From NCBI GenBank assembly GCA_023382975.1, contig JAHDXO010000037.1, positions 1 through 64,000 of the forward strand: a stretch of 64,000 nucleotides of DNA, in the 5' to 3' direction. Below are positions 1-7,792 of this stretch, in pieces (positions within the stretch are counted from its first letter, which is position 1; every line of letters starts with the position of its first letter). The notes beneath the pieces were generated by a model. That model saw only the letters and a list, made by a program, of their open reading frames with translations. It was not told where the DNA came from and ran no database searches. Both the position numbers and the translations under genes were made by a program. The stretch is from Pirellulaceae bacterium. GTDB taxonomy: Bacteria > Planctomycetota > Planctomycetia > Pirellulales > Pirellulaceae.

Positions 1-1597
1 CGCCTGCCCGAAGTCCGGCTCGATCGGCTGGACCGCCCGGCTGGACGACGGCCACGGTGTTCTCCAGCGGCAGCGCGATCCCGAGAGCTTCGATCGGTAG
101 CAGAGCGCCGTAGAACAGCGGCTCGCCCAGCGTCTGCGGCGCCTGCGGGGTGAGCCGCAGCGACTGTGCCTGTCCATCGCGTTGGAACTGGATCTCGATC
201 TGCTGACCCACGCGGTCCAGCAGTCGCTGAGCCAGGGTCAAGGGGTCGCCCAGTTCCTGGCCATCGATCAGCAGCAATCGGTCGCCCGCGCGAAGTCCGG
301 CCAGATCGGCAGGCGTTCCGCGGCGCACGGCGGCGATCGCCCCTGTGCGCATCGTGACTCCCAACTCGCGCATCCGACTGGGCGGCAGCGTGACGTCGAA
401 TTCTTCCGCGGGGCTGGCGGCCGCAGCGGAACCATCCGTCTTGGACGGACGCCGAACGGTCAGCGTCACGGGCTCGGTCATCCGCGCCGCCAGCATTGCT
501 TCGAACTGCGTGGCCAGAATCTTGCCCGTACGCCGGTCGCGCGGCAGCGCAACACCGTCGACCGCCACGATCTCGTCGCCGCTGCGCAGTTTCTTGAACT
601 CGGGATCGTCCAGCCGGTAGGTCTCGGCTGGCGCCAGGGGACTCAGTTCCGTGGTCTTCACCGAAGTGATTCCCAACGAAGCCGCGGGCGAGAACAACGT
701 CAAAGTCCGCTGGCGGTTGGCCGCGCGCACCTGGTCGCTCTCCTCCAACGCATCGGCGGTGAACGCTTTCTTGGCTGCCTGAAGTCGGTTCTCGGGCTGG
801 ACCGTCATCCATTCCGCCTGACTGGCGCCGCGCGGCCTGACCAGCAGTTCCATCGGTTTCTCGCCGCCGTTCAACAGCACCTGGGGCATCAAGTCGCGGC
901 GGAAACGGAGGTGCTCGTCGGGATGCCAGCGACGGTCGATCTGCAGAATCTGGTCCTCGGGCTGCATTCCCTGTCGCCAGGCCGGCGAATCGGCGACGGT
1001 CTCGCCGATCACGCTGGGGACGTAACGCACACCCATCGTGTAGGCCAGCGCGGCGAACACGACGGCGAAGATCAGGTTCATGACGACGCCGGCCGAGATG
1101 ATGATCATTCGCTGCCAGACCGGCTTGGCCGGGTAGCTCCGCGGATCGAGTTCGAAAGCCTGCCCGGCCGGTTCCGGAGCAGCGCCATCCCCCCCGGCCG
1201 CGGTTGCGGCCGCATCACCGACCGCGGCCGCCGGACTGTCGGGCTTGCGGATTTTGATGCGTTCGTTCTCACGGGCCTGGGCGGTCGGGTTGTCGTCTTG
1301 GCCCAGCATCTTGACGTAGCCGCCCAGCGGCAGACTGCCGATCCCGTATTCGGTCTCGCCCCAACGGAAGCGGCAAAACGCCGCGGGCAGCTTCAGCGGC
1401 CCGAGACTCATCGGCACGTCGAAGCCGATGTAGAACTTCTCGCATTTCACGCCGCAGGCTTTCGCCGCCAGGAAGTGCCCCAGTTCATGCACGAAAATCA
1501 CAAAGCCCAAGGTCACCGCCACCGAGGCGATCACCCACAGCTTCGCCCCCACGACCGACAGCAACCCGCTGGATTCCGCGATCAGATACCAATCCAC
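1..1597 (-). CDS. rseP: RIP metalloprotease RseP (site-2 protease, M50), C-terminus outside window
   Basis: Membrane-embedded zinc metalloprotease that performs the second cleavage of anti-sigma factors in envelope stress signalling. The frame is still open at the left edge, so only about 530 residues are visible. The zinc motif HELGH lies at residues 37-41 in the first membrane segment. A second membrane segment follows (around IISAGVVMNLIFAVV), separated by an Ala/Gly-rich insert. After it come at least three PDZ-like segments (for example LAGLRAGDRLLLIDG), more than the two in E. coli RseP. The C-terminal LDG motif would lie outside. The start is GTG at 1597, chosen because GGAGGG sits about 9 bases upstream; it overlaps the end of dxr by 16 bases, so the two are translationally coupled. 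The dxr-rseP order is common in bacteria. Confidence 0.93.
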   Translation of the reverse strand, partial: MDWYLIAESSGLLSVVGAKLWVIASVAVTLGFVIFVHELGHFLAAKACGVKCEKFYIGFDVPMSLGPLKLPAAFCRFRWGETEYGIGSLPLGGYVKMLGQDDNPTAQARENERIKIRKPDSPAAAVGDAAATAAGGDGAAPEPAGQAFELDPRSYPAKPVWQRMIIISAGVVMNLIFAVVFAALAYTMGVRYVPSVIGETVADSPAWRQGMQPEDQILQIDRRWHPDEHLRFRRDLMPQVLLNGGEKPMELLVRPRGASQAEWMTVQPENRLQAAKKAFTADALEESDQVRAANRQRTLTLFSPAASLGITSVKTTELSPLAPAETYRLDDPEFKKLRSGDEIVAVDGVALPRDRRTGKILATQFEAMLAARMTEPVTLTVRRPSKTDGSAAAASPAEEFDVTLPPSRMRELGVTMRTGAIAAVRRGTPADLAGLRAGDRLLLIDGQELGDPLTLAQRLLDRVGQQIEIQFQRDGQAQSLRLTPQAPQTLGEPLFYGALLPIEALGIALPLENTVAVVQPGGPADRAGLRAG

Positions 1598-2745
1598 GTT
1601 GCGATTTCCCTCCTCGCCCAAGCATCCAGTTTCCACAACTCGTCCAACGACGGGCTTGGGTCAAAATGATGATGTTCCAACACGGACCGGCAAGCCGGAA
1701 CGATGTCGGGAAAGCGAATCTTGCCCGCCAGGAACGCCTCGACAGCGGCCTCGTTGGCGGCGTTCAACACGGCCCCGGATGTCCCGCCCCGCCGAGCCAC
1801 CTCGTGCCCCAACTCCAAGGCCGGAAAGCGAGTCTTGTCCGGCGGGAAAATCTCCCACGAGAAATTCCGGCTCCAGTCGAATCGCGTCGCCGGGCCATCC
1901 ATGCGTTCAGGGTAGGTCAGAGCGTACTGAATCGGCAATCTCATGTCCGGCGGGCTCAATTGGGCCACCACCGATCCGTCGCGGAATTCTACCAGAGAAT
2001 GGATCATCGATTGAGGGTGGATGACGACATCGATCTGATCGGGTTCCAAACCGAACAGCCACCGCGCCTCGATGATCTCCAACGCCTTGTTCATCATGGT
2101 GGCTGAATCCACCGTGATCTTTGGCCCCATAGTCCAAGTAGGGTGATTCAGTGCCTCCTGGACGGTCACTTGCTCCAATTGTTGCTGGCTGTATTGCCGG
2201 AATGGGCCTCCGCTGGCGGTCAAGATCACCCGTTTCAAGTCCTCGCGGCGTCCCGCGTGCAGCGTCTGAAAGACCGCGCTGTGTTCGCTGTCCACCGGCA
2301 AGATGGTCGCGCCGCACCGTGCCGCCTCGGCCATGACCAACGGGCCCGCCATGACCAGCGTCTCCTTGTTGGCCAGTGCTAGCGTCTTGCCGTTTTGCAC
2401 CGCGTGCCAGGCGCCGGTCAGCCCGGCGCTGCCTACGATCGCAGCCACCACGATATCCACGGCGGCTTCGGAGACGACTCGACGCAGGCCATCGAGGCCG
2501 ACCAGCAACTGCGTTTCGCTGGGCAGTCCGCTCCAATCCGCCTCGGCGGCCGCCTGTTCATCGGTTGCGACGACCCACTGGGGGGAGAACTGCCGAGCCT
2601 GATCGACCAGTCGCTGGCAACTGCGGTGGGCGGTCAGTCCGATCACGCTCAATCGGTCGCGAGAGGCGGCCACGACCTCGAGCGTGCTGCGACCAATGCT
2701 GCCCGTCGAGCCGAGTATGACAATTCTGCGTATACTGCGACTCAT
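1582..2745 (-). CDS. dxr: 1-deoxy-D-xylulose 5-phosphate reductoisomerase
   Basis: NADPH-dependent enzyme converting DXP to 2-C-methyl-D-erythritol 4-phosphate, the committed step of the MEP isoprenoid pathway; cytoplasmic. At 387 residues it has normal family length. Visible hallmarks are the N-terminal Rossmann motif GSTGSIG, NKETLVMAG, the metal/substrate loop VDSEHSAVFQ, the flexible active-site loop ASGGPF and the signature MGPKITVDSATMMNK. The frame is open 24 codons further upstream to 2817, but ATG at 2745 puts the Rossmann motif at the usual distance from the N-terminus. It is first in a minus-strand operon with rseP and divergent from ftsH. No strong Shine-Dalgarno precedes this start, so the exact start is less sure than the identity. 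Confidence 0.95.
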   Translation of the reverse strand: MSRSIRRIVILGSTGSIGRSTLEVVAASRDRLSVIGLTAHRSCQRLVDQARQFSPQWVVATDEQAAAEADWSGLPSETQLLVGLDGLRRVVSEAAVDIVVAAIVGSAGLTGAWHAVQNGKTLALANKETLVMAGPLVMAEAARCGATILPVDSEHSAVFQTLHAGRREDLKRVILTASGGPFRQYSQQQLEQVTVQEALNHPTWTMGPKITVDSATMMNKALEIIEARWLFGLEPDQIDVVIHPQSMIHSLVEFRDGSVVAQLSPPDMRLPIQYALTYPERMDGPATRFDWSRNFSWEIFPPDKTRFPALELGHEVARRGGTSGAVLNAANEAAVEAFLAGKIRFPDIVPACRSVLEHHHFDPSPSLDELWKLDAWARREIATWIGI

Positions 2746-3063
2746 AACACGCCGAAAAAAGAGCAAGAAGCGGTCTGAGCGGGCGGCGGTTGCTGATAAA
2801 CTCCTATCGGACAACAATAGGAAAGTTCACCGGCTTTCGCTCCGTGACAATTTTTCCCACTCGCAACAAGGCTAACAAGCGCCTAGACTTCCACTGGGCA
2901 CGGCATTCTAAGTCGACCTTGCGGTTTGGACAACCCTAAGCGCGGTTGATTCCCGGCTGCGAGGTGCGAAGCTGCCCAGACAACTCGTCGAAACTCGTTC
3001 TCGCATGCATCGAACTGCGGAGGACGCGAGGTCGTACGGCGTATCAAAGGAGAGAAACTGAAC
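2746..3063. other. Divergent intergenic region between dxr and ftsH
   Basis: No convincing gene lies here. The stretch 2795-2880 is visibly richer in A/T than its surroundings and contains a short perfect hairpin (TCCTAT at 2802-2807 pairing with ATAGGA at 2817-2822). It presumably holds the divergent promoters for dxr and ftsH. A good ribosome site (AAAGGAG, 3047-3053) precedes ftsH. No regulator site is recognisable. Confidence 0.5.
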
Positions 3064-5193
3064 ATGGATCAAGAAAACGGACCCTCCCGCAAGCAGCCGG
3101 AATCGAAAGGTGCATCCGGGGGGCAAAATATCCTTTGGTATCTGCTAGTGGCCGGGTTGGGCATCGTGGCGGTGACGCTGCTGCTGGCTCAGAGCGCGGT
3201 CTTGGAGATCTCGTACTACGATTTCAAGCGGCTGGTTGATGCCAGCCGTCGCGACGAAAACGGGCAACTGCTGGATGCGCCGGGGTACATCGATGTGCGT
3301 GTCGAGCTGAAAGAAGGCAAGACGCGGATCGACCGCTACCAGAACCTCCGCGATGTCCAGAACGGCACGCAAACACTGACGGGCAAAATCGATCGGATCA
3401 TCAACTACCAACCGGTGGACGTCGTCCTGGACGAAACGGAGCAGCCGCCGACGGAATCCAGGGAAACCCGTTCCTCGGTCAACCAAAAACAGGAAGGCAT
3501 TGCGTTCCGGACGTACAAACCGGCGTCGGGCCAGGAAGAATTCGAGTTGCTGGAACGGCTGCGGACGTATCACATCGAGCACAGCAACGAGGCCGGTCCG
3601 GGATTGTGGCGGGCCTACGTTCCGCTGCTGCTGATCACCGGCTTGTTCGTCGTGTTGTTCATTATCATGATGCGGCGGCTGAGCGGGGCCGGTTCGCCGA
3701 TGTCGTTCGGGCGCAGCCGCGGCCGATTGTACGCCCAGGAAGACATCGGCGTGACGTTCGACGACGTAGCGGGGATCGACGAAGCCGTCGAAGAAGTCCG
3801 CGAGGTTGTGGACTTCCTCCGTTCGCCCGAGAAGTATCAGCGGTTGGGCGGCCGAATCCCCAAGGGTGTCTTGCTGGTCGGCCCGCCCGGCACGGGCAAG
3901 ACGCTGCTGGCCAAGGCGATTGCCGGCGAAGCGGGAGTGCCCTTTTTCAGCCTGTCGGGCAGCGATTTCGTCGAGATGTTCGTGGGCGTCGGGGCGGCCC
4001 GCGTGCGGGACATGTTCCAGCAGGCGGTCGCCAAGGCGCCATGCATCATCTTCATTGACGAACTGGATGCGTTGGGCAAGAGCCGCGGCGGCAGCATGAT
4101 CGGCGGCCACGACGAACGGGAGCAGACGCTGAACGCCCTGCTGGTCGAGATGGACGGCTTCGAGTCGAACACCAGCGTGATCGTCATCGCGGCCACCAAC
4201 CGTCCGGAGACGCTGGACCAAGCGCTGCTGCGGCCCGGCCGCTTCGATCGCACCGTGCTGGTCGATCGGCCCGATATCGGAGGCCGCGAGCAGATCCTGA
4301 AAGTTCACGTCAAGAGCGTCAAACTGGACTCGTCGGTCGATCTTCACCGGGTCGCCGCGATCACGCCCGGCTTCGTCGGCGCCGACTTGGCCAACCTGGT
4401 CAACGAGGCGGCCCTGCTGGCAGCCCGCAAAGAGAAAGCGGCGGTGGGCATGGCCGAGTTCAACGACGGCGTCGAGCGGGTGACGGCCGGATTGGAAAAG
4501 AAGCAGCGTGTCATGAGCGACGACGAAAAGCAACGCGTCGCGTACCACGAGGCGGGGCACGCGCTAGTGGCCTGCAGCCTGCCGAACACCGATCCGGTCC
4601 ACAAGGTCTCGATCATCCCTCGCGGCATCGCCGCCCTGGGCTACACCATGCAGCGTCCTGAAGGCGACCGGTTCCTGATGACGCAATCGGAACTGGAGAG
4701 CCGCATCCAGGTGCTGCTCGGGGGCACGCTGACCGAGGAACTGATCTTCGAGGACATCTCGACCGGCGCCCAGAACGATCTGGAGCGGGCGACCGAGATC
4801 GCCCGCAGCATGGTGACGGATTTTGGCATGAGCCGGTTGGGACGGGTCAACTATCGCGAGAGCAACCGCAGCGTGTTCCTGGCCTCGGCGGCCGAAGAGC
4901 GGACTCGTTCGCACAGCGAGAAGACGGCGCGCGAGATCGACGAGGAGATCCGCCGCATCATCGACGAAGCGATCGAGAAGGTGCGTCAAATTCTGGCGAC
5001 GCGGCGCAACGCGCTGGAAGCCATGACCAGGCGGCTGATCGAGGTGGAATCGATCGATTCGGAAGAACTGGCCGAGATCATCGAACAACATTCCCCCGGT
5101 CCCCGCATCGTCCCCGGCACTCAGCCCGCCCCCCGCGGTGAAGCCAAGCCCGCGGCTCCCGCCGATGCAACGCAGACCGAACAGACAGGATGA
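3064..5193 (+). CDS. ftsH: ATP-dependent zinc metalloprotease FtsH
   Basis: Membrane-anchored AAA+ protease that degrades misfolded membrane proteins and selected regulators as a hexamer. The 709 residues carry two N-terminal membrane segments (about 23-43 and 186-204) flanking the extracytoplasmic domain, which at ~140 residues is longer than in E. coli. Walker A GPPGTGKT is at 273-280, Walker B IIFIDE at 328-333, the second region of homology ends in RPGRFDR, and the zinc site HEAGH is at 495-499, with a downstream NDLERAT segment supplying the third ligand. The C-terminus ends in a Pro/Ala-rich tail. ATG at 3064 is preceded by AAAGGAG. The stop codon overlaps the frame of the next gene. 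Confidence 0.97.
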   Translation: MDQENGPSRKQPESKGASGGQNILWYLLVAGLGIVAVTLLLAQSAVLEISYYDFKRLVDASRRDENGQLLDAPGYIDVRVELKEGKTRIDRYQNLRDVQNGTQTLTGKIDRIINYQPVDVVLDETEQPPTESRETRSSVNQKQEGIAFRTYKPASGQEEFELLERLRTYHIEHSNEAGPGLWRAYVPLLLITGLFVVLFIIMMRRLSGAGSPMSFGRSRGRLYAQEDIGVTFDDVAGIDEAVEEVREVVDFLRSPEKYQRLGGRIPKGVLLVGPPGTGKTLLAKAIAGEAGVPFFSLSGSDFVEMFVGVGAARVRDMFQQAVAKAPCIIFIDELDALGKSRGGSMIGGHDEREQTLNALLVEMDGFESNTSVIVIAATNRPETLDQALLRPGRFDRTVLVDRPDIGGREQILKVHVKSVKLDSSVDLHRVAAITPGFVGADLANLVNEAALLAARKEKAAVGMAEFNDGVERVTAGLEKKQRVMSDDEKQRVAYHEAGHALVACSLPNTDPVHKVSIIPRGIAALGYTMQRPEGDRFLMTQSELESRIQVLLGGTLTEELIFEDISTGAQNDLERATEIARSMVTDFGMSRLGRVNYRESNRSVFLASAAEERTRSHSEKTAREIDEEIRRIIDEAIEKVRQILATRRNALEAMTRRLIEVESIDSEELAEIIEQHSPGPRIVPGTQPAPRGEAKPAAPADATQTEQTG

Positions 5194-5225
5194 CAAACGC
5201 GGCGATCAGCCGATCAGAGACCAAC

Positions 5226-6914
5226 ATGAACACATTGCCGTTTTCCGCGCCGACGCGATCCCCGCTTCCGATGAGGATTCTCCTTGTCCTCCTGGCGTCA
5301 CTGGCGCCGCCGATGCTCGGCGAGGCAGCCGAACCGCCTGGTTTTCCCGGCGTGCAAAGTGACTGGAATGGTTTTCAACGCTACGACTTCGAAGTCGCTG
5401 GCAAACCGGTGCTGGTCGTCGCTCCTCGGCACGCGGCCGACGGTCGGCCTTGGGTCTGGCACGGCGAGTTCTTCGGTCACAAGCCGGCGCCCGACATCGA
5501 GTTGCTGAACCGGGGCTTTCACGTCGCCTACATGCGCGTCCCCGACATGCTCGGTTGCCCGGCGGCGGTGACTCACTGGAACGCGTGCTACAAAGAGTTG
5601 ACGGAGAAATATGCCCTGGCAAGGAAGCCGGCGCTTGTGGGCCTCAGTCGCGGAGGGCTCTACTGTTACAACTGGGCAGTTGAGAATCCCGATAAAGTCG
5701 CTTGCATCTACGGCGATGCGCCGGTGTGCGATTTCAAGAGTTGGCCGGGCGGCCGAGGCAAAGGCAAAGGCAGCCCACGCGACTGGCAGTTGGTCCTCGA
5801 GCGTTACGGCTTTGAGAATGAAGATGCGGCATTGACCTACGACAAGAACCCGGTCGACCGCTTGGCTCCGCTGGCCGCGGCCCGAGTGCCACTGTTGCAC
5901 GTGTACGGGGATGCCGACGACGTGGTTCCGTGGGACGAGAATACCGGCGTACTGGCCGACCGTTACCGGCGGCTGGGCGGATCGATCATGCTGATCGCCA
6001 AGCCGGGCGTTGGTCATCATCCGCACGGCCTGGATCATCCGGCGCCCATTGTCGATTTCATCGCTCGGCACGCGAGCGTTGTCCCGCCGGCCGCAGCCAC
6101 GCCGCGCAAGCCGGACCCGGTGGACGAATTGGCAGCGCAGCTCGAACCGTCGCGGCTGGTCGTCTACAAGAAGGCGGGGGGCCGCGAACTCTTCCTGCAC
6201 GTCTTCGAGCCGGAGGGCTGGCAGAGCGATGATCGACGGCCGTGTTTCCTGGTGATCCACGGCGGCGGCTGGACCGGCGGGCAACCGAGGCGCATGTACC
6301 CGTTCGCCGAGCATTTTGCCCGTCTCGGCCTGGTCGGGATCAGTATTCAGTACCGACTGCTCGATACCCGGCAGGGGACGACGGTGGCTGACTGTGTCAA
6401 GGACGGCCGTTCCGCCCTGCGGTTTGTGCGTCAGCACGCAGAAACCTTGGGCATCGATCCGCAGAAGATCATTGCCTGCGGCGGGTCAGCCGGCGGTCAT
6501 GTGGCTGCCGGAACGGCGTTGTTCAGCGGCGTCGATGAAGCAGCAGAAGACCTGAGCGTCTCGTGCGTTCCTAATGCGTTGGTGCTGCTGTTCCCCGTGA
6601 TCGACACATCGCCCGCCGGCTACGGCAACGCCAAGATCGGAGACGGCTGGCAGGAGTTGTCCCCGCTCCATCGCGTTCAAGGCAAGGTTCCGCCGACGCT
6701 GATCTTTCACGGCACAGGCGACACGGTAACGCCGTTTGCCGGCGCGGAAGCATTCCGCCAAGCGATGCTGCAAGCCGGCAATCGTTGCGAACTGGATGTG
6801 CATCACGGCGGCCAGCATGGATACCTGATGTCCGACCGGAAACTGTACCTCGACACCCTGGCCAAGACCGAGAGGTTCCTGGAGTCGTTGGAGCTGCTAC
6901 CCAAGCCACGGTAG
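5226..6914 (+). CDS. Secreted double alpha/beta-hydrolase (two fused esterase-type domains)
   Basis: Probable exported esterase or acyl hydrolase; substrate unknown. A signal peptide (n-region with PMR, hydrophobic ILLVLLASLAPPML) is followed by two alpha/beta-hydrolase domains. Domain 1 (about 45-295) has the nucleophile elbow GLSRGG near residue 140, an Asp in YGDADDVVPWDE and a His in GVGHHPHG. Domain 2 (about 305-560) is of the BD-FAE/carboxylesterase type, with oxyanion motif HGGGW, nucleophile CGGSAGGH, Asp in HGTGDTVTPF and His in GGQHGY. Both triads look complete. The frame extends to an ATG at 5190 overlapping the ftsH stop; I prefer 5226 because the signal peptide then sits near the N-terminus, though 5190 or 5271 are possible. 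A decayed copy of its 3' end lies at 7418-7694. Confidence 0.85.
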   Translation: MNTLPFSAPTRSPLPMRILLVLLASLAPPMLGEAAEPPGFPGVQSDWNGFQRYDFEVAGKPVLVVAPRHAADGRPWVWHGEFFGHKPAPDIELLNRGFHVAYMRVPDMLGCPAAVTHWNACYKELTEKYALARKPALVGLSRGGLYCYNWAVENPDKVACIYGDAPVCDFKSWPGGRGKGKGSPRDWQLVLERYGFENEDAALTYDKNPVDRLAPLAAARVPLLHVYGDADDVVPWDENTGVLADRYRRLGGSIMLIAKPGVGHHPHGLDHPAPIVDFIARHASVVPPAAATPRKPDPVDELAAQLEPSRLVVYKKAGGRELFLHVFEPEGWQSDDRRPCFLVIHGGGWTGGQPRRMYPFAEHFARLGLVGISIQYRLLDTRQGTTVADCVKDGRSALRFVRQHAETLGIDPQKIIACGGSAGGHVAAGTALFSGVDEAAEDLSVSCVPNALVLLFPVIDTSPAGYGNAKIGDGWQELSPLHRVQGKVPPTLIFHGTGDTVTPFAGAEAFRQAMLQAGNRCELDVHHGGQHGYLMSDRKLYLDTLAKTERFLESLELLPKPR

Positions 6915-7034
6915 CATGGCATCGTTGTTCCTGCCCACTGCCGCCGGACTGCGGCGGCGATACCAACCCCGTGCTTGGCGGTACTCGCGCGCCGCGAGAC
7001 GATGAAATATAACGACTGGGTACGTCGGATCGTT

Positions 7035-7247
7035 TCAGTCTTCTTCGCGTAGTATGGACCAAGGGATCTCTTCCGCGGTTCCTCGCGCAAAATCAGCCTG
7101 GCGCCGCTCCAACTCCGCGGCCAAGTCGTCGGTTTCCCATTCATCGGCTTCCGGGGACAACCGATCCAGCAACTGTTCGACAAGAAGCAGTTGCTCTTCT
7201 TCTTGTAACGAAAGGACCGCCCCGAGAATGTCTTCCGATGTCGTCAT
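7035..7247 (-). CDS. Addiction-module antitoxin-like protein, orphan
   Basis: A 70-residue acidic helical protein matching the general form of the putative addiction module component family: an N-terminal ILGAVLSLQEEEQLLLVEQLL helix followed by a charged tail with ERRQADFARG and a terminal IPWSILREED. Such proteins usually precede a RelE/ParE-type toxin. ATG at 7247 has GGAG about 9 bases upstream. I found no toxin frame in the 120 bases downstream or the 170 bases upstream, so it appears to be an orphan. It sits between the intact hydrolase gene and the duplicated, decayed copy of that gene's 3' end, on the opposite strand. Confidence 0.7.
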   Translation of the reverse strand: MTTSEDILGAVLSLQEEEQLLLVEQLLDRLSPEADEWETDDLAAELERRQADFARGTAEEIPWSILREED

Positions 7248-7417
7248 CAGTCCGATCTCCGCTGGCCAGGACTTCTCTGCCTGCGCAATCCGATCGGCAT
7301 AGGATCGAAATCGCTACGCTGTGCGTACAAACGATGTGCCCGCGACACGAATCGCAAATGCTCGCGACCTAGGCTGATGATCGACGAGTTGCGACGCCGA
7401 GGCAAGCGTCATGCCCT

Positions 7418-7694
7418 TGAGGCGAGAGAAGATCTGAGCGTCTCGTGCGTTCCCAAGCGTTGGTGCTGCTGTCCCCCGTGATCGACACGTCGCCCGTCGG
7501 TTACGGCCGTGCCGTTTGCCGGTGCGGAAGCATTTCGCCAAGCGATGCAGCAAGCCGGCAATCGGTGCGAATTGGACGTGCATGATGGCGGCCAGCATGG
7601 ATACCTGATGTCCGACCGAGAGCTGTACCTCAAAACCCTGACCAAGACCGACAAGTTCCTGGAGTCGTTGGAGCTGCTGCCCAAGCCACGGTAG
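7418..7694 (+). pseudogene. Decayed partial duplicate of the 5226-6914 hydrolase 3' end
   Basis: This stretch is clearly similar in sequence to the end of the intact hydrolase. Bases 7420-7507 correspond to about 6545-6624, and 7508-7694 correspond to about 6730-6914, including the final residues FLESLELLPKPR and the stop. About 100 bases of the parent, carrying the catalytic Asp region, are missing at the junction near 7507, and there is no start codon or N-terminal part. Homology continues roughly 35 bases past the stop. It is a segmental duplication that lost function; the antitoxin gene lies between parent and copy. Confidence 0.85.
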
Positions 7695-7792
7695 CATGGC
7701 CTGATGATCCCGCCCGCTTCCGCCACTGCTGAAGCAGAAGTCCGGCGTCGATTTTCTGACGAGCAACTGATCGCGTTGCTTGCCGGTGACGC

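Noticed and set aside
6915..7034. ParE-like C-terminus on the plus strand near the orphan antitoxin
   Set aside because: Only a few Arg-rich residues resemble a toxin end, on the wrong strand and without the rest of the protein.
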